A DNA stretch of 64,000 nt from Paenibacillus artemisiicola (lineage in GTDB: Bacteria > Bacillota > Bacilli > Paenibacillales > Paenibacillaceae). Made by a program: the position numbers and the translations under genes. The stretch covers positions 544,557-608,556 of the forward strand of contig NZ_JAGGDJ010000002.1 in the NCBI RefSeq assembly GCF_017652985.1, in the 5' to 3' direction. The notes beneath the pieces are model-generated. The model was given only the letters and a program-made list of their open reading frames with translations, was not told where the DNA came from and searched no databases. Shown here piece by piece: positions 45,253-55,000 of the stretch (its first letter is position 1; every line of letters begins with the position of its first letter).

Positions 45253-47169
45253 ATGTCCGCAATCCTGCATGCACATACGTACCGTTTACAATACCGCGAA
45301 GGGGAGGGAATCCTTCTCGAGGACCGGTCGTCGGGTCAGCGTTGGCTGTGGCCGGAAGCGACGCTCGGTGCCGTCAACGTCACGCCGGTTACCGTCCCGG
45401 CAGCTTCTTTTTTCGTAAATCATCACTGCGGGAAGGATCAGGTGGAACTCGCTGCCCAGGAGGAATGGGCGGTGCAGTCCGTCCTAACCGATCAGCAAGC
45501 GCTGCACGTCGAGCTTGCCGGCCCAGGCGGGCGCATCGTTCAGGTATGGGAGCTCGACGCCATCGGCCTGCGCGTACGAACCGATGTTATAGCGTGGGAC
45601 TATGGGAACGCGGAGACGCGATTGGTTTCACCGGGCATTGTTCGAGCGGCGTCCGGAGAATCGCCGGCCGTCGTGCCTATCTACCAAGGGATCGTGCATC
45701 ACAAGGGAGAGTATGCGGCGCTCATTGCGCCCGGTTCGCATGGCCGTTATTAACTCGGCGTAGCGGGGCTGCTCGGATCGGACGGCGCGCTCTCGGCCAT
45801 CGTCGAGTTGAACTGGGAGCATGACCTTTATGTGCGCGCGCGCGACAACCTGGAGGACGAGATCGCATATGTGCCGATGACCACGTTCGGACAATACGCG
45901 CCATCCTATACGACGTATTTCCGCCCTTGCCGTTCTCGCGTCTTCGATGTGGCTCAAACCTACCGCGATTATAAAATAGCGAAAGGGCAATTCGTCACCT
46001 GGGACGAAAAGCTGCAAACGACGCCGGGACTCGAATCCATGTTCGGAGCTGCTCAATTCTTCATCGGCTACTTCGATAGCGGGCATGACTACCTGGCGGC
46101 GATGAAGCAGACCAAGGAGATGGGTTTCGATAACGCCTTCGTATACCCCACCGTGTTCCGCAGCTTCAATCCGGATCTGCCGCTGAAAGAAGGGGCAAGG
46201 TGGATCGATATCAGCCGGCTGCACGAGGACATCAAGCGCTTAGGCTATCACGTTGCTTCCTGGTCATGGCCCGGAGAGGCGGCCGTGCAATCGAATTCCG
46301 ATCGGGGCTTATGGGCGATCATGGGGCTCAATGAGGAAGGGGACTATGCCGGAGGCTGGTCGACGGGCGATTACAAGTGGTATAGCGTCGCCGGGGATGC
46401 GCAAGTCCAATTCATGCATTGGGCGCAGCGGCATATGTGGCCGGAGTTAACGGCGCAGCATTTCGACGTGACCGGCAACCTTGTTTTTCCCCACTTGTAT
46501 GGGAAGAAGACGTTTGATCGAGCCGCCGATGCGGAATGCCGGAGGCATCTATTCGAACAAGCGTCGGTTGTCGGTCCCGTATCGACGGAGGGCTTCTGCG
46601 ACGGCTTTCAAGAGGCGATTCATTGCGGAAGCGTCATGGCGTATCCGTCTTGGGGAGAACGCGATTGGTGGACGGTACCGCTGAATTCCCTCGTGTTCCA
46701 TGACAGCGCGATGAATGTGTGGTGGGAATGCGACAGCTACAACAATCCGCATCATCAACGGCAGCATCATCGGGACTTATACGTAACGCCCGCGGGCGGC
46801 GGCAAGGCGCTCGAACAATCGCTCTGGGATGCTTTGCAGGGAACGCCTCCGCATGTATTCCTTTGCGGCAAGATGTATCGTCCCGCGGACGATGTTTTCT
46901 TCTCGAACGGCTATACCTTCTATGAGATGGACTTCCATGATGAACAGACTCAATATGCGCTAATGCTGGCCAAGCCGATTGCCGATCTGCATCAAAAAGT
47001 CGGCCGGCAGAGAATCGTCGCTTATGACGCGCTGACCAAGAACGGGCAGGTACAGCGAACGGCCTTTCAAGACGGAACCGTCGTGACGGTTAACTTCGGC
47101 GATGCGAGCTGGACGGATGGGCAGCAGGTATACGAACCGAAATCCTGGACGTTGACCAATTCCGGCTGA
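45253..47169 (+). pseudogene. Large GH-like protein, paralogue B, interrupted by one in-frame TAA
   Basis: Two pieces in the same frame: 45253-45753 (166 aa) and 45808-47169 (453 aa), separated only by TAA at 45751-45753; reading on from the stop gives LGVAGLLGSDGALSAIVE, which continues the beta-sandwich as in paralogue A (HGGFAMPLVGYL...). The reconstructed product is 638 aa against 623 for paralogue A, with matching landmarks: TAQHFDVTGN, VSTEGFCDGF, LVFHDSAMNVWWECDSYNN, RTAFQDGTVVTVNF. No ribosome site restarts the second part. Either a recent nonsense mutation, a sequencing error or readthrough. Confidence 0.8.
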
Positions 47170-47246
47170 ACCCTTGCGAAAATCGGGAAATAGCCGTTCA
47201 TCCGAACGGCGGATTCAGGACGACGACACCGGAAAGGCGGTTCGAG

Positions 47247-48341
47247 ATGAGAAGAGTAAAAGTCGGCATTATCGGTCAAGGACGAAGCGGGCGGGATATT
47301 CACGCCGCCACGATGATGAACATGCCGGAGCTGTTCGAAATCGTCGCGATCAGCGACCCGGTTCCGGAACGGCGCGAGCGGGCGCGGAAGGAATTGCGCT
47401 GCGACGTCGCGGCCGACGATCAGGATTTGTACCGGATGAGCGACATCGAGTTGATCGTGAACGCCACGCCGAGCCACATGCACGTTCCCGTATCGATCGC
47501 GTGCATGCAACGCGGCTTTCACGTGCTATGCGAAAAACCGCTCGCGCGGTGGACGGCCGACGTGGATCGGCTGATCGAGGTTTCGAATCAGACGGGTCAA
47601 CGGGTTGCCGTATATCATCAGCTCCGGTTCGCCCCCGCATTCCGTAAGCTATGCGACATTATCGATTCGGGCCGCATCGGACGCGTCGTGCAGGCGAGTC
47701 TTTCCTTCAACGGGTTCTCGAGAAGATGGGACTGGCAGACGCTTCAGGAAAAGAACGGCGGGAACCTGCTCAATACGGGGGCGCATGCCGTCGACCAGGG
47801 CGTGCGGTTATTCGGGCAGGGGGGACAGCCGGAAGTGTTCTGCCTGATGGATCGGGCGAATTCGTTCGGCGATGCCGAAGATTACGTCAAGCTGATTCTT
47901 CACGGAGCCGGGCGGCCTACCGTTGATATTGAACTGTCGTCCTGTTCGGCCTATCCCGGCGCAGCTTACGTCGTGCAGGGTACGCATGGCGGCATCAAAG
48001 GCACGCACGGCCGGTTGGATTGGAAATATTTCAAGCCGGAAGAAGCGCCAGCGCAGCGGTTGATTACGGAAGCCTTGCAGCATGCGGACGGAACGCCGGC
48101 GTATTGCTCGGAGCAATTGACGTGGTACGAAGAAAGCTGGGAACCGGCGAATGAACGGGAAGCGAACCCGTATACCGCGGCGGCTGAGTCGTATTACCGG
48201 GCGCTGTACAATACGATCGCGCTCGGGGAACCGCTTCCGATCACGCTTGAAGAAGTCCGCAGGCAGATTCGGGTTATCGAACAATGCTTCGAACAAAACG
48301 AGGCTTTCGCAAGCAAGCATCGGAAATCGAGCGGATCGTAA
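47247..48341 (+). CDS. Gfo/Idh/MocA-family oxidoreductase
   Basis: 364 aa. Rossmann motif VGIIGQGRSGRDIH, EKP motif intact at 96-98 (HVLCEKPLAR), second domain with NTGAHAVDQGVRLFG that carries the active-site His. NAD(P)-dependent sugar dehydrogenase or a partner in a multi-step hydroxyl oxidation. GAAAGGCGG precedes the ATG. Behind paralogue B and directly before the TIM-barrel epimerase-like gene, a pairing common in inositol and unusual-sugar pathways. Confidence 0.9.
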   Translation: MRRVKVGIIGQGRSGRDIHAATMMNMPELFEIVAISDPVPERRERARKELRCDVAADDQDLYRMSDIELIVNATPSHMHVPVSIACMQRGFHVLCEKPLARWTADVDRLIEVSNQTGQRVAVYHQLRFAPAFRKLCDIIDSGRIGRVVQASLSFNGFSRRWDWQTLQEKNGGNLLNTGAHAVDQGVRLFGQGGQPEVFCLMDRANSFGDAEDYVKLILHGAGRPTVDIELSSCSAYPGAAYVVQGTHGGIKGTHGRLDWKYFKPEEAPAQRLITEALQHADGTPAYCSEQLTWYEESWEPANEREANPYTAAAESYYRALYNTIALGEPLPITLEEVRRQIRVIEQCFEQNEAFASKHRKSSGS

Positions 48342-48397
48342 AGCGTTACGGAAGCGGTTTCGACGGAATAACGCTTATTCTCTTGGAGGCTGATCGG

Positions 48398-49207
48398 ATG
48401 AAAACGGCTTTTACGACCCTGGCCTGTCCGGCCTGGAGCTGGGATAGAATCGTAAACGAAGCGGCAAGGCTCGGATACGACGGCATTGAGCTGCGCGGCC
48501 TCGAAGGAGAGCTGTACTTGCCGAAATGTCCGCCTTTTCGGCCGGACGCCATCGAACATACGCTTCGCCAGCTCGAAGACAACCGGCTGGAAATCTGCTG
48601 CATCGATACATCCTGCGCCTTTCACGATCCGAACCGATACGAAGCGGCAATCGAAGAAGGGGTTGCAAGCATCGACCTCGCCCATACACTGAATGCGCCT
48701 TTTATCCGCGTTTTCGGCGACGCGATTCCCGTCGGCGCGAACAAGACGGCGATCATCAACCGGGTGTCGGCAGCCCTCGAACTGCTGGGCAATTACGCAG
48801 CGGACAAAGGCGTGCAAGTGCTGCTTGAGACTCACGGCGATTTTTCAGCGTCGGCAAACGTGCTGGCCGTTCTCGACCGCACGTCAAGCCCGGCCGTCGG
48901 CGTGTTGTGGGACGTCAACAATCCGTATAAGCACGGCCGGGGCGAAAGCGTGGAGGAAACCTTCCGGCAACTCGGGCCATTCATTAAGCATACGCATCTG
49001 AAAGATTCGTTCGGCAGAGGGAAAGAAGAAGCGATTCGGCTGCCGGGCGAAGGCGACCTGCCCTTGGCGGACTGCCTCTCCATCTTGAAGCGGAACGGCT
49101 ATGACGGATGGCTTTCGTTCGAATGGGAGAAAAAGTGGCATCCGCATATCGAAGAGCCGGAAGCGGCGCTGCCTGTTTACATCCGGTTCATCCAATCGCT
49201 TGGCTAG
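48398..49207 (+). CDS. Xylose-isomerase-like TIM-barrel sugar isomerase/epimerase
   Basis: 269 aa AP-endonuclease-2/IolE-type barrel: MKTAFTTLACPAWSWDRI at the start, GYDGIELRGLEG, LLETHGDFS with the metal-binding Glu, LWDVNNPYKHG, and HTHLKDSFG; final LSFEWEKKWHP. Likely isomerises, epimerises or dehydrates a keto-sugar intermediate. Start 48398 is preferred: GGAGG at 48386-48390 and a proper barrel start; the longer frame from 48284 overlaps the previous gene. Last gene of the long operon. Confidence 0.88.
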   Translation: MKTAFTTLACPAWSWDRIVNEAARLGYDGIELRGLEGELYLPKCPPFRPDAIEHTLRQLEDNRLEICCIDTSCAFHDPNRYEAAIEEGVASIDLAHTLNAPFIRVFGDAIPVGANKTAIINRVSAALELLGNYAADKGVQVLLETHGDFSASANVLAVLDRTSSPAVGVLWDVNNPYKHGRGESVEETFRQLGPFIKHTHLKDSFGRGKEEAIRLPGEGDLPLADCLSILKRNGYDGWLSFEWEKKWHPHIEEPEAALPVYIRFIQSLG

Positions 49208-49262
49208 GCGAGTTCCGGCCCGCATCGAGACAGTGAACGAAAGCCGATGCCCGGAAAAAAGG

Positions 49263-49301
49263 AAAAGTGCCCTTCTAGTCGTGACTAGAGGGCACTTTTT
49301 T
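49263..49301. terminator. Bidirectional terminator
   Basis: AAAAGTGCCCTTCTAGTC / GACTAGAGGGCACTTTTTT hairpin between the operon end (+) and the MATE gene (-); A and T runs on both sides. Confidence 0.93.
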
Positions 49302-49341
49302 ACTGAACGAACATTCCTGTCGGCACCGTTCGCCGGATAAC

Positions 49342-50703
49342 TCAGTGCGAAGCCATGGCGGCCGTCGGCACGTTTCCCGACTTGACACGCGTTCGACTCC
49401 AATCCAGCTTGCTGTATCGCAAGCCGTTTAACAGCGCGCCCAGCACCATGTTACTGCACAGCGCGATCCAGGCGCCGACCTGGCCGTAATCCAGTACTAC
49501 GGTCAGCAGTAAGGTACCCGGGATGAAGACGATCCAATTGAGCACGAACGCCACGCGGAACAGATACGTCGTGTCGCCAATGCCGCGCAGCCCTCCGCCG
49601 AAAATAATGCCCGACGTATTGAAGATTTGAATAAACGCCGCCAGATGGATCAGCGGAATGACGGCCAGGTATACCGCCCGCTCCGGCGTATACAGCTTCG
49701 CGATGGGAAGCGCGAAGATGAACATCAGAATGGAGATCAGCACCATCAGCAGGACGCCTAGCACGACCGTCATCAGACCAAAGCGCTTCGCCTCCTCCGG
49801 CCGTCCTTTTCCGATTTCCTGTCCCGTGCCGATTGTGGCCGCGGCTCCGAAGCCGTTCGACGGCATGAACCCGAACGAGAGGATATTCAATGCGATCTCG
49901 TTCGCCGCGATGGCGACTGTCCCGAGGCGAGAGATGCACATGGTAAAGACCAGCATCCCTAAGCTGTTGGACATTTCCATCGTGCTGAGCTTCGCGCTTT
50001 CGCTGATCATCAGCTTGACTTGCTTCCGGTCGAACCGCTCGCGGCTCCGGGTCAGCAACGTGGCGTTCAGGTAGCCGTAATACACCCAAAGACACATGCC
50101 GAGCTGCACGAGCTCCGCAATCACGATGCTCCACGCGGCACCTTGAAGCCCCAGATCCGGGAAACCGAATTTTCCGTAAGCCAGCAAGTACGTGAGCACG
50201 ACCACCAGGCCGCTATTGATGAGCGCGATCGTCATGGGCGTCTTGGTGTCGCCAATGGCGCGGAGGTAGGCGAAGAACGCGCCGCTAAAAATATTGAATA
50301 TCAGCGCGATCATCCGCACCATCACGTAATCGGAGCCAAGCGAGATGATCTCTTCATTCAACCCCATCGCCCTCAGAATGAGCTCGGGCGCAAGCAGGCT
50401 GCCGGCGAATAACAGGAACGCGAGTATACCGGTCAACAGCAGCGCGATCTGCATCCGTTGGTTGGCTAAACGCATTTCGCCGGAGCCGAAATTTTGGGCG
50501 ACCAGATAGTTGATCGCATTCTGGATGCCGGCGCACAGTGCCCACATATTGTAAATGAGAATGTTCGTCACGCCGACGACCGCGATGGCCGCCGCGCCAA
50601 GCTTCCCTACGATCATAAGCACGAGCAACCCCGTAAAGGTCATCGATGAGAACGTAGCGATAGAAGGTAAGGCTAATTGTAAAATTCGTTTTGCCAGCTG
50701 CAC
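49342..50703 (-). CDS. MATE-family efflux transporter
   Basis: 453 aa, 12 membrane helices in two homologous halves. Landmarks: LPSIATFSSMTF, NFGSGEMRLANQ, YVMVRMIALIFNIFSGAFFAYLRAIGDTKT and, in the second half, PSNGFGAAATIGTGQEIGKG. Na+- or H+-driven exporter of cationic drugs or metabolites. The GTG at 50703 is preferred because AGGAGG lies 9 nt upstream; the ATG at 50724 and the TTG at 50745 have poorer spacing. Confidence 0.9.
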   Translation of the reverse strand: MQLAKRILQLALPSIATFSSMTFTGLLVLMIVGKLGAAAIAVVGVTNILIYNMWALCAGIQNAINYLVAQNFGSGEMRLANQRMQIALLLTGILAFLLFAGSLLAPELILRAMGLNEEIISLGSDYVMVRMIALIFNIFSGAFFAYLRAIGDTKTPMTIALINSGLVVVLTYLLAYGKFGFPDLGLQGAAWSIVIAELVQLGMCLWVYYGYLNATLLTRSRERFDRKQVKLMISESAKLSTMEMSNSLGMLVFTMCISRLGTVAIAANEIALNILSFGFMPSNGFGAAATIGTGQEIGKGRPEEAKRFGLMTVVLGVLLMVLISILMFIFALPIAKLYTPERAVYLAVIPLIHLAAFIQIFNTSGIIFGGGLRGIGDTTYLFRVAFVLNWIVFIPGTLLLTVVLDYGQVGAWIALCSNMVLGALLNGLRYSKLDWSRTRVKSGNVPTAAMASH

Positions 50704-50815
50704 CTGCGAAAGCCTCCTGCACATCGTTATTGCGTTGAACTCCAATCCGAGTTCAAGCAGACATAACTACTATTATATAGGGGCATTCGCGATAATATCT
50801 AGCTGGTTTTTGTAA

Positions 50816-51706
50816 TTATTTCATGTATTTGACCGATCTAATCATGAAGTCCCTTACCGCTTCGGAAAACAACGCCGGCTTCTCCATATGCCCCATATGT
50901 CCGCACTGCTCGATGGATACAAGCGTCGACGCAGGAATAGCGGCGGACATCTCGTTGGCCCATCTTGTCCCGCAGATGAAGTCGTGCTCTCCGACCAGGA
51001 CGAGTGTCGGGGTCTGGATTGTACGCATCGCATCCCGTACATCCCACATCGCCGGTTTTCGATTCGGATCCATGGTCGCGTCGATTGAAGCTTTCCAATC
51101 GTCAAACCCCGCGGGCATAGCCCAATAGTTTCCGAAGTAAGCAGGCAGGAGTCTTTGCATGACATTAAGGAACGACTCTCTGTCGTTGACCGAGATGGCC
51201 CCGCTCGTCATATCCGCCCATGCCTGCTTTGCTTCTTGCGCTTCCGGTTGTTCGGGCCAACGCCGCGCGAAGAGGTCCATTTGTTTGGTCGCTTCCCTGC
51301 CTAAATCCTTCCCGTTGCATGGAGCGCCGTCATACACGATCAGCCCTGCGAGCTCATTCGGATAATCCAGCGCATATTGAAGCCCGACAAAACCGCCATG
51401 CGAGTGTCCGAGAAAATAGGCATGCGGAGCCCCCGCATGCTCGAGCACCTTCCGGGAGAAATAAGCGTAGGCGGCCATTCGATATTCGCCATCCGGTAAC
51501 CAATCCGATTGACCTGTACCGATCGGCTCCATATAAATCATCGTCATAAAGCGTTCAAGTAGCGGCATACGTAAATAGTTCCAATGAAAACCAGGTCCTC
51601 CGGGATGAACAAGACAAAGGGGTCCGCTGCCCATTACGTGATAGGTCTGCCGAAGCCCGTCGATCCGAATCTCGTGCGTGCCCGGCGTTAGCGCGGCGTT
51701 ATTCAT
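50816..51706 (-). CDS. Alpha/beta hydrolase (proline-iminopeptidase-like)
   Basis: 296 aa. Oxyanion segment CLVHPGGPGFHW, nucleophile elbow GHSHGG (Ser102), acid in VGEHDFICG and His in CGHMGHMEKP. The HPGGPG motif is typical of S33-type prolyl iminopeptidases and related esterases or haloperoxidase-like enzymes. No signal peptide. Stands alone; the 383-nt gap upstream of it (51707-52089) holds only the msrA promoter region and a 7-bp inverted repeat (GCCAAGT 51906-51912 / ACTTGGC 51934-51940). Confidence 0.9.
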   Translation of the reverse strand: MNNAALTPGTHEIRIDGLRQTYHVMGSGPLCLVHPGGPGFHWNYLRMPLLERFMTMIYMEPIGTGQSDWLPDGEYRMAAYAYFSRKVLEHAGAPHAYFLGHSHGGFVGLQYALDYPNELAGLIVYDGAPCNGKDLGREATKQMDLFARRWPEQPEAQEAKQAWADMTSGAISVNDRESFLNVMQRLLPAYFGNYWAMPAGFDDWKASIDATMDPNRKPAMWDVRDAMRTIQTPTLVLVGEHDFICGTRWANEMSAAIPASTLVSIEQCGHMGHMEKPALFSEAVRDFMIRSVKYMK

Positions 51707-51947
51707 AAATTTACCTGCTTTCTGTTGGTTGGGTAATCGTGCCTCGTTAGGAGCGTCCCGTAGATAAAAATCGGTACAGGAGAATTATAAGCGTGAGGTT
51801 GAACGGTCACGGTAGAGAGATTTAGCTGATTGGGCTGCTTATCTTGTTGATTTGTATATCACTAGAGCGAGATGAGTGATTTGGCCGTATAATTGGATTG
51901 GGCCTGCCAAGTTGAACTTGATGAGGGCTGCCGACTTGGCGGAAGGT

Positions 51948-51974
51948 TTGAGTCACGCCTACCGCGGGTATAAT
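51948..51974 (+). promoter_or_regulatory. Promoter candidate for msrA
   Basis: TTGAGT (51948-51953) and TATAAT (51969-51974) with a 15-bp spacer (16 if the -35 is read as TTTGAG at 51947). It leaves a leader of about 110 nt. Confidence 0.45.
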
Positions 51975-52089
51975 GGTTGATGGCCTCACGAAGGTTCAAG
52001 TTAGTCGAAAATACGTTGCCTTTCCAACGCGCGACGACGTGGAGAGCGGGGGCTAAGGCAATATCCCGATCAGGCTGAGGAGGTTTAAC

Positions 52090-52590
52090 ATGCATGAGCG
52101 CGCTGTACTCGCCGGGGGATGCTTCTGGGGAATGCAGGACTTGATCCGCAAGCTTCCCGGCGTCGTTTCGACTCGCGTCGGTTATACCGGCGGCGACACT
52201 CCGAACGCGACCTATCGCAACCATGGCACGCATGCGGAGGGAATCGAAATCGTCTTCGATACCGCGGAGACGAGCTATCGGCGCATACTGGAGTATTTCT
52301 TTCAAATCCACGATCCAACGACGCGGAACCGTCAGGGCAACGATGTCGGCATGAGCTATCGTTCGGCGATCTACTATGCGAGCGACGAGCAGAGAAAGGT
52401 GGCGGAGGACACGATCGCCGACGTGAACGCGTCGAATCTGTGGCCGGGCAAGGTCGTTACCGAAGTGACGCCTGTCGGCGACTTCTGGGAAGCAGAGCCG
52501 GAGCACCAGGACTATCTGGAACGCTATCCGCACGGCTACACCTGCCACTTCCCGCGTCCCGACTGGGTCCTTCCCAGGAGAGATTCTTGA
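52090..52590 (+). CDS. msrA: Peptide-methionine (S)-S-oxide reductase
   Basis: 166 aa. The active-site GGCFWG motif with Cys11 is at the N-terminus, followed by [21 protein letters not shown] and the conserved [14 protein letters not shown]. Repairs oxidised methionine using thioredoxin in the cytoplasm. Length is at the short end for MsrA (usually about 170-180 and more), and no MsrB domain is fused. GAGGAGG precedes the ATG. Single gene with its own terminator. Confidence 0.97.
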   Translation: MHERAVLAGGCFWGMQDLIRKLPGVVSTRVGYTGGDTPNATYRNHGTHAEGIEIVFDTAETSYRRILEYFFQIHDPTTRNRQGNDVGMSYRSAIYYASDEQRKVAEDTIADVNASNLWPGKVVTEVTPVGDFWEAEPEHQDYLERYPHGYTCHFPRPDWVLPRRDS

Positions 52591-52669
52591 TGGAAGTATC
52601 CCCGCAAGCAGACATTCAAAAACAAACCTTCCGGTAACAGCCGGGCGGACAAGAACAGGATCTCATCGA

Positions 52670-52697
52670 AAGCTGCGAATACCGCGGCTTTTTTTAT
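52670..52697 (+). terminator. Terminator of msrA
   Basis: AAAGCTGCG / CGCGGCTTT stem, 5-nt loop and T run, 80 nt after the stop. Confidence 0.85.
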
Positions 52698-52801
52698 TTG
52701 GGAACCTCAGGTTCCATCGCTTGGCCAACGAAATGCGATTGTTGAGGTCGTTCTTAATAAAGGAACGGCATGGATTGAGTGCGAATTAAGCTGCAAGTCG
52801 A

Positions 52802-52826
52802 GGCTGCCTTCCGGCAGCCTTTTTTA
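52802..52826 (+). terminator. Second terminator-like hairpin
   Basis: Perfect GGCTGCC / GGCAGCC stem, TTCC loop, T6. No gene was found between it and the msrA terminator, so it may end a short untranslated transcript or serve as a backup. The rest of 52591-53059 shows nothing recognised. Confidence 0.85.
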
Positions 52827-53059
52827 TTTTCACTCGTGATCCGGAGTGAGCGATGTGCGAGGCTTTTAGCGAATATACCCCGCACGTCTTTTTGCCATGC
52901 GCGCTAGAAAGGCTCATGCCTATAAAGGGAGTTCGCGCAGAACAGCGAGAAAACTAATAAGATGCGGTCCAGTAAATAAAAGGTTTCATTGGGCTTATTT
53001 GGAGAGAGGGAGCGACATTCCGGCATTCGATTACAACAATCGTGAAATAGAGGAGGAAC

Positions 53060-53857
53060 ATGATGAACGAGATGCCATCGCTATACACCGCAATCGATAA
53101 CTACCCATCCGGGTGGAAAATGGGGATGCATAAACATCCCCATTTTGAAATCGCCGTCGTGATGTTGGGCAGCGGCGCCGTTTATACAGAAGACCGGCAC
53201 TATTCGATTCAGCAGGGGGATGCCATTCTGATTAATCCCGGCGTGCCTCATGATTTCAGCTCCAAGACGCCGATTCGCATCGCCGTCTTGCAAGTGGACC
53301 CGTTGTCCTCGGAGCATCGACAGCTCTTTCATCAAATCACGAATGAAGAATCGCTATGCTTGTTTCCCCTCGCGTACTATGCGTTGGAACGATACGAGAA
53401 ACTGTTTAGCATCTGGATCCACATTTCATCCTTGCGCGCGACGAAACTGTTTAACCAATTCGTTCGGACGTGGGTCCAACTGTTTTTGTTGTTTTTATTG
53501 GAATGCGTCGAAAACCGGGATAACCGGGTTACGTTGGGCAGCATTTCCGCGTATATTCGTTCCAATATCGATAAGGATATTCGGATTTCCGAGCTGGCTA
53601 AAATGATGCATGTATCCGAGAGCGGATTACGCGCCTCTTTCAAAAAAACCTACGGCCTATCGCCAAAACAATATTTGCAACGATACCGCATGTCGGAAGC
53701 CAAAATGATGCTTAAACTGTCGGACAAAAATATACAGCAAATCGCCCAGCAAGTCGGGTTTCCCAGTATCCACGCCTTCTCCGCCTGGTTTCAAAAAGAG
53801 ACGGGCGCATCGCCATCCCTATGGCGAAAAGACCATATAGCCAGCCGCGAGGATTGA
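53060..53857 (+). CDS. AraC-family transcriptional regulator
   Basis: 265 aa (start at 53060 or the adjacent ATG 53063; AGAGGAGG upstream). Cupin sensor domain with GWKMGMHKHPHFEIAVVMLGSG and the GDAILINPGVPHDF turn, then AraC double helix-turn-helix (IRISELAKMMHVSESGLRASFKK; IQQIAQQVGFPSIHAFSAWFQKE). Likely activates the transporter and GH4 genes that follow in the same direction after 176 nt, in response to an alpha-galactoside-type sugar (inferred from GH4). Confidence 0.92.
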   Translation: MMNEMPSLYTAIDNYPSGWKMGMHKHPHFEIAVVMLGSGAVYTEDRHYSIQQGDAILINPGVPHDFSSKTPIRIAVLQVDPLSSEHRQLFHQITNEESLCLFPLAYYALERYEKLFSIWIHISSLRATKLFNQFVRTWVQLFLLFLLECVENRDNRVTLGSISAYIRSNIDKDIRISELAKMMHVSESGLRASFKKTYGLSPKQYLQRYRMSEAKMMLKLSDKNIQQIAQQVGFPSIHAFSAWFQKETGASPSLWRKDHIASRED

Positions 53858-54033
53858 AGTGTTCTTTTTTACAAAGACTGTCCTTTTATTTATAAATACC
53901 CATCCGACGTATATGGGTAAAATGGCCATGTCAGTTAAATAGATGAAGGAAGGAGGGCCGACGGTTTTGAAGGTAAACGTCCGCCATGTCGTGTTGTAAC
54001 CGCTTTACCGAGTCGTTTATGGGAGGTGACCGC

Positions 54034-54978
54034 TTGACGAGCGCAAGGACCGAGATTGGAGACGCATTTCAAATCCGTTCAACCCCCCGCAAGATGAGCA
54101 GCATGACGAAAAAAAACCTCCGGAACGGCTTGCTCTTCGTATCGCCGTGGTTGGTCGGGTTTGCCGTGTTCTCATTGATTCCGTTTCTATTGTCGTTGTA
54201 CTACAGCTTCACGAATTACGATGCGGTAAGTTCGCCCGTGTGGGTGGGCGTCAGCAATTTCACGCAATTGTTCAATGACGTTTTGTTTTGGAAATCGATT
54301 TCCAACACGATCTACTATACCGTTTTCGCGGTTCCGCTGGGCATCGTTTTCGGCGTCGCCTTGGCGCTGCTGCTGAATATCAAGATCAAAGGAATGGTCG
54401 TCTACCGAACGATCTTTTATTTGCCCAGCATCGTTCCTGTCGTGGCGTCCTCCATCTTGTGGCTGTGGCTGTTCGACCCGCAGTTCGGGCTGGTCAACAG
54501 CATGCTGAATGCCCTCGGCATTGCCGGTCCGGGATGGCTTGTCGATCCGTCTTGGTCCAAACCCGCCCTGATCGTGATGGGGCTTTGGGGTGTCGGCGGC
54601 TCGATGATTATTTATCTTGCCGGTCTGCAGGATATCCCGCAGGAGATGTATGAATCGGCGCAAATCGACGGAGCCGTCTGGTGGCACAAGATCGTTTACA
54701 TCACGCTGCCGATGATCAGTCCGGTTATTTTCTTCAATCTCATCATGGGGCTGATCGGATCGTTCCAGTACTTCACCCAGGCGTATATTATTACGTCCGG
54801 CGGTCCTAACGACTCTACCTTGTTCTATTCGCTGTATCTGTACAAGAACGCCTTCTCTTACTTCCATATGGGACTTGCCTCGGCCATGGCATGGATCTTG
54901 TTCCTGCTCATCATGGCGGTTACGCTGCTCGTATTCAGGAGTTCCGCGCGCTGGGTGTTCTACGGGGGAGAAAGATAG
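54034..54978 (+). CDS. CUT1 sugar ABC transporter permease, MalF/UgpA type
   Basis: 314 aa, six membrane helices beginning at NGLLFVSPWLVGFAVFSLIPFLLSLY, EAA loop MYESAQIDGAVWWHKIVYITLPM. The TTG at 54034 with GGGAGGTGAC upstream is preferred over ATG 53986, which lacks a ribosome site. It pairs with the permease at 56452; the binding-protein gene lies between the two, an unusual order. Confidence 0.92.
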   Translation: MTSARTEIGDAFQIRSTPRKMSSMTKKNLRNGLLFVSPWLVGFAVFSLIPFLLSLYYSFTNYDAVSSPVWVGVSNFTQLFNDVLFWKSISNTIYYTVFAVPLGIVFGVALALLLNIKIKGMVVYRTIFYLPSIVPVVASSILWLWLFDPQFGLVNSMLNALGIAGPGWLVDPSWSKPALIVMGLWGVGGSMIIYLAGLQDIPQEMYESAQIDGAVWWHKIVYITLPMISPVIFFNLIMGLIGSFQYFTQAYIITSGGPNDSTLFYSLYLYKNAFSYFHMGLASAMAWILFLLIMAVTLLVFRSSARWVFYGGER

Positions 54979-55000
54979 ACAATACCGGAGGTGTAGGTCC

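Noticed and set aside
45751..45753. TAA in GH-like paralogue B as selenocysteine or pyrrolysine recoding
   Set aside because: Those use TGA and TAG; TAA recoding would be unprecedented, so mutation or error is more likely.
51862..52548. 228-codon open frame opposite msrA
   Set aside because: msrA on the other strand has an unmistakable GGCFWG motif; the antisense frame has none.
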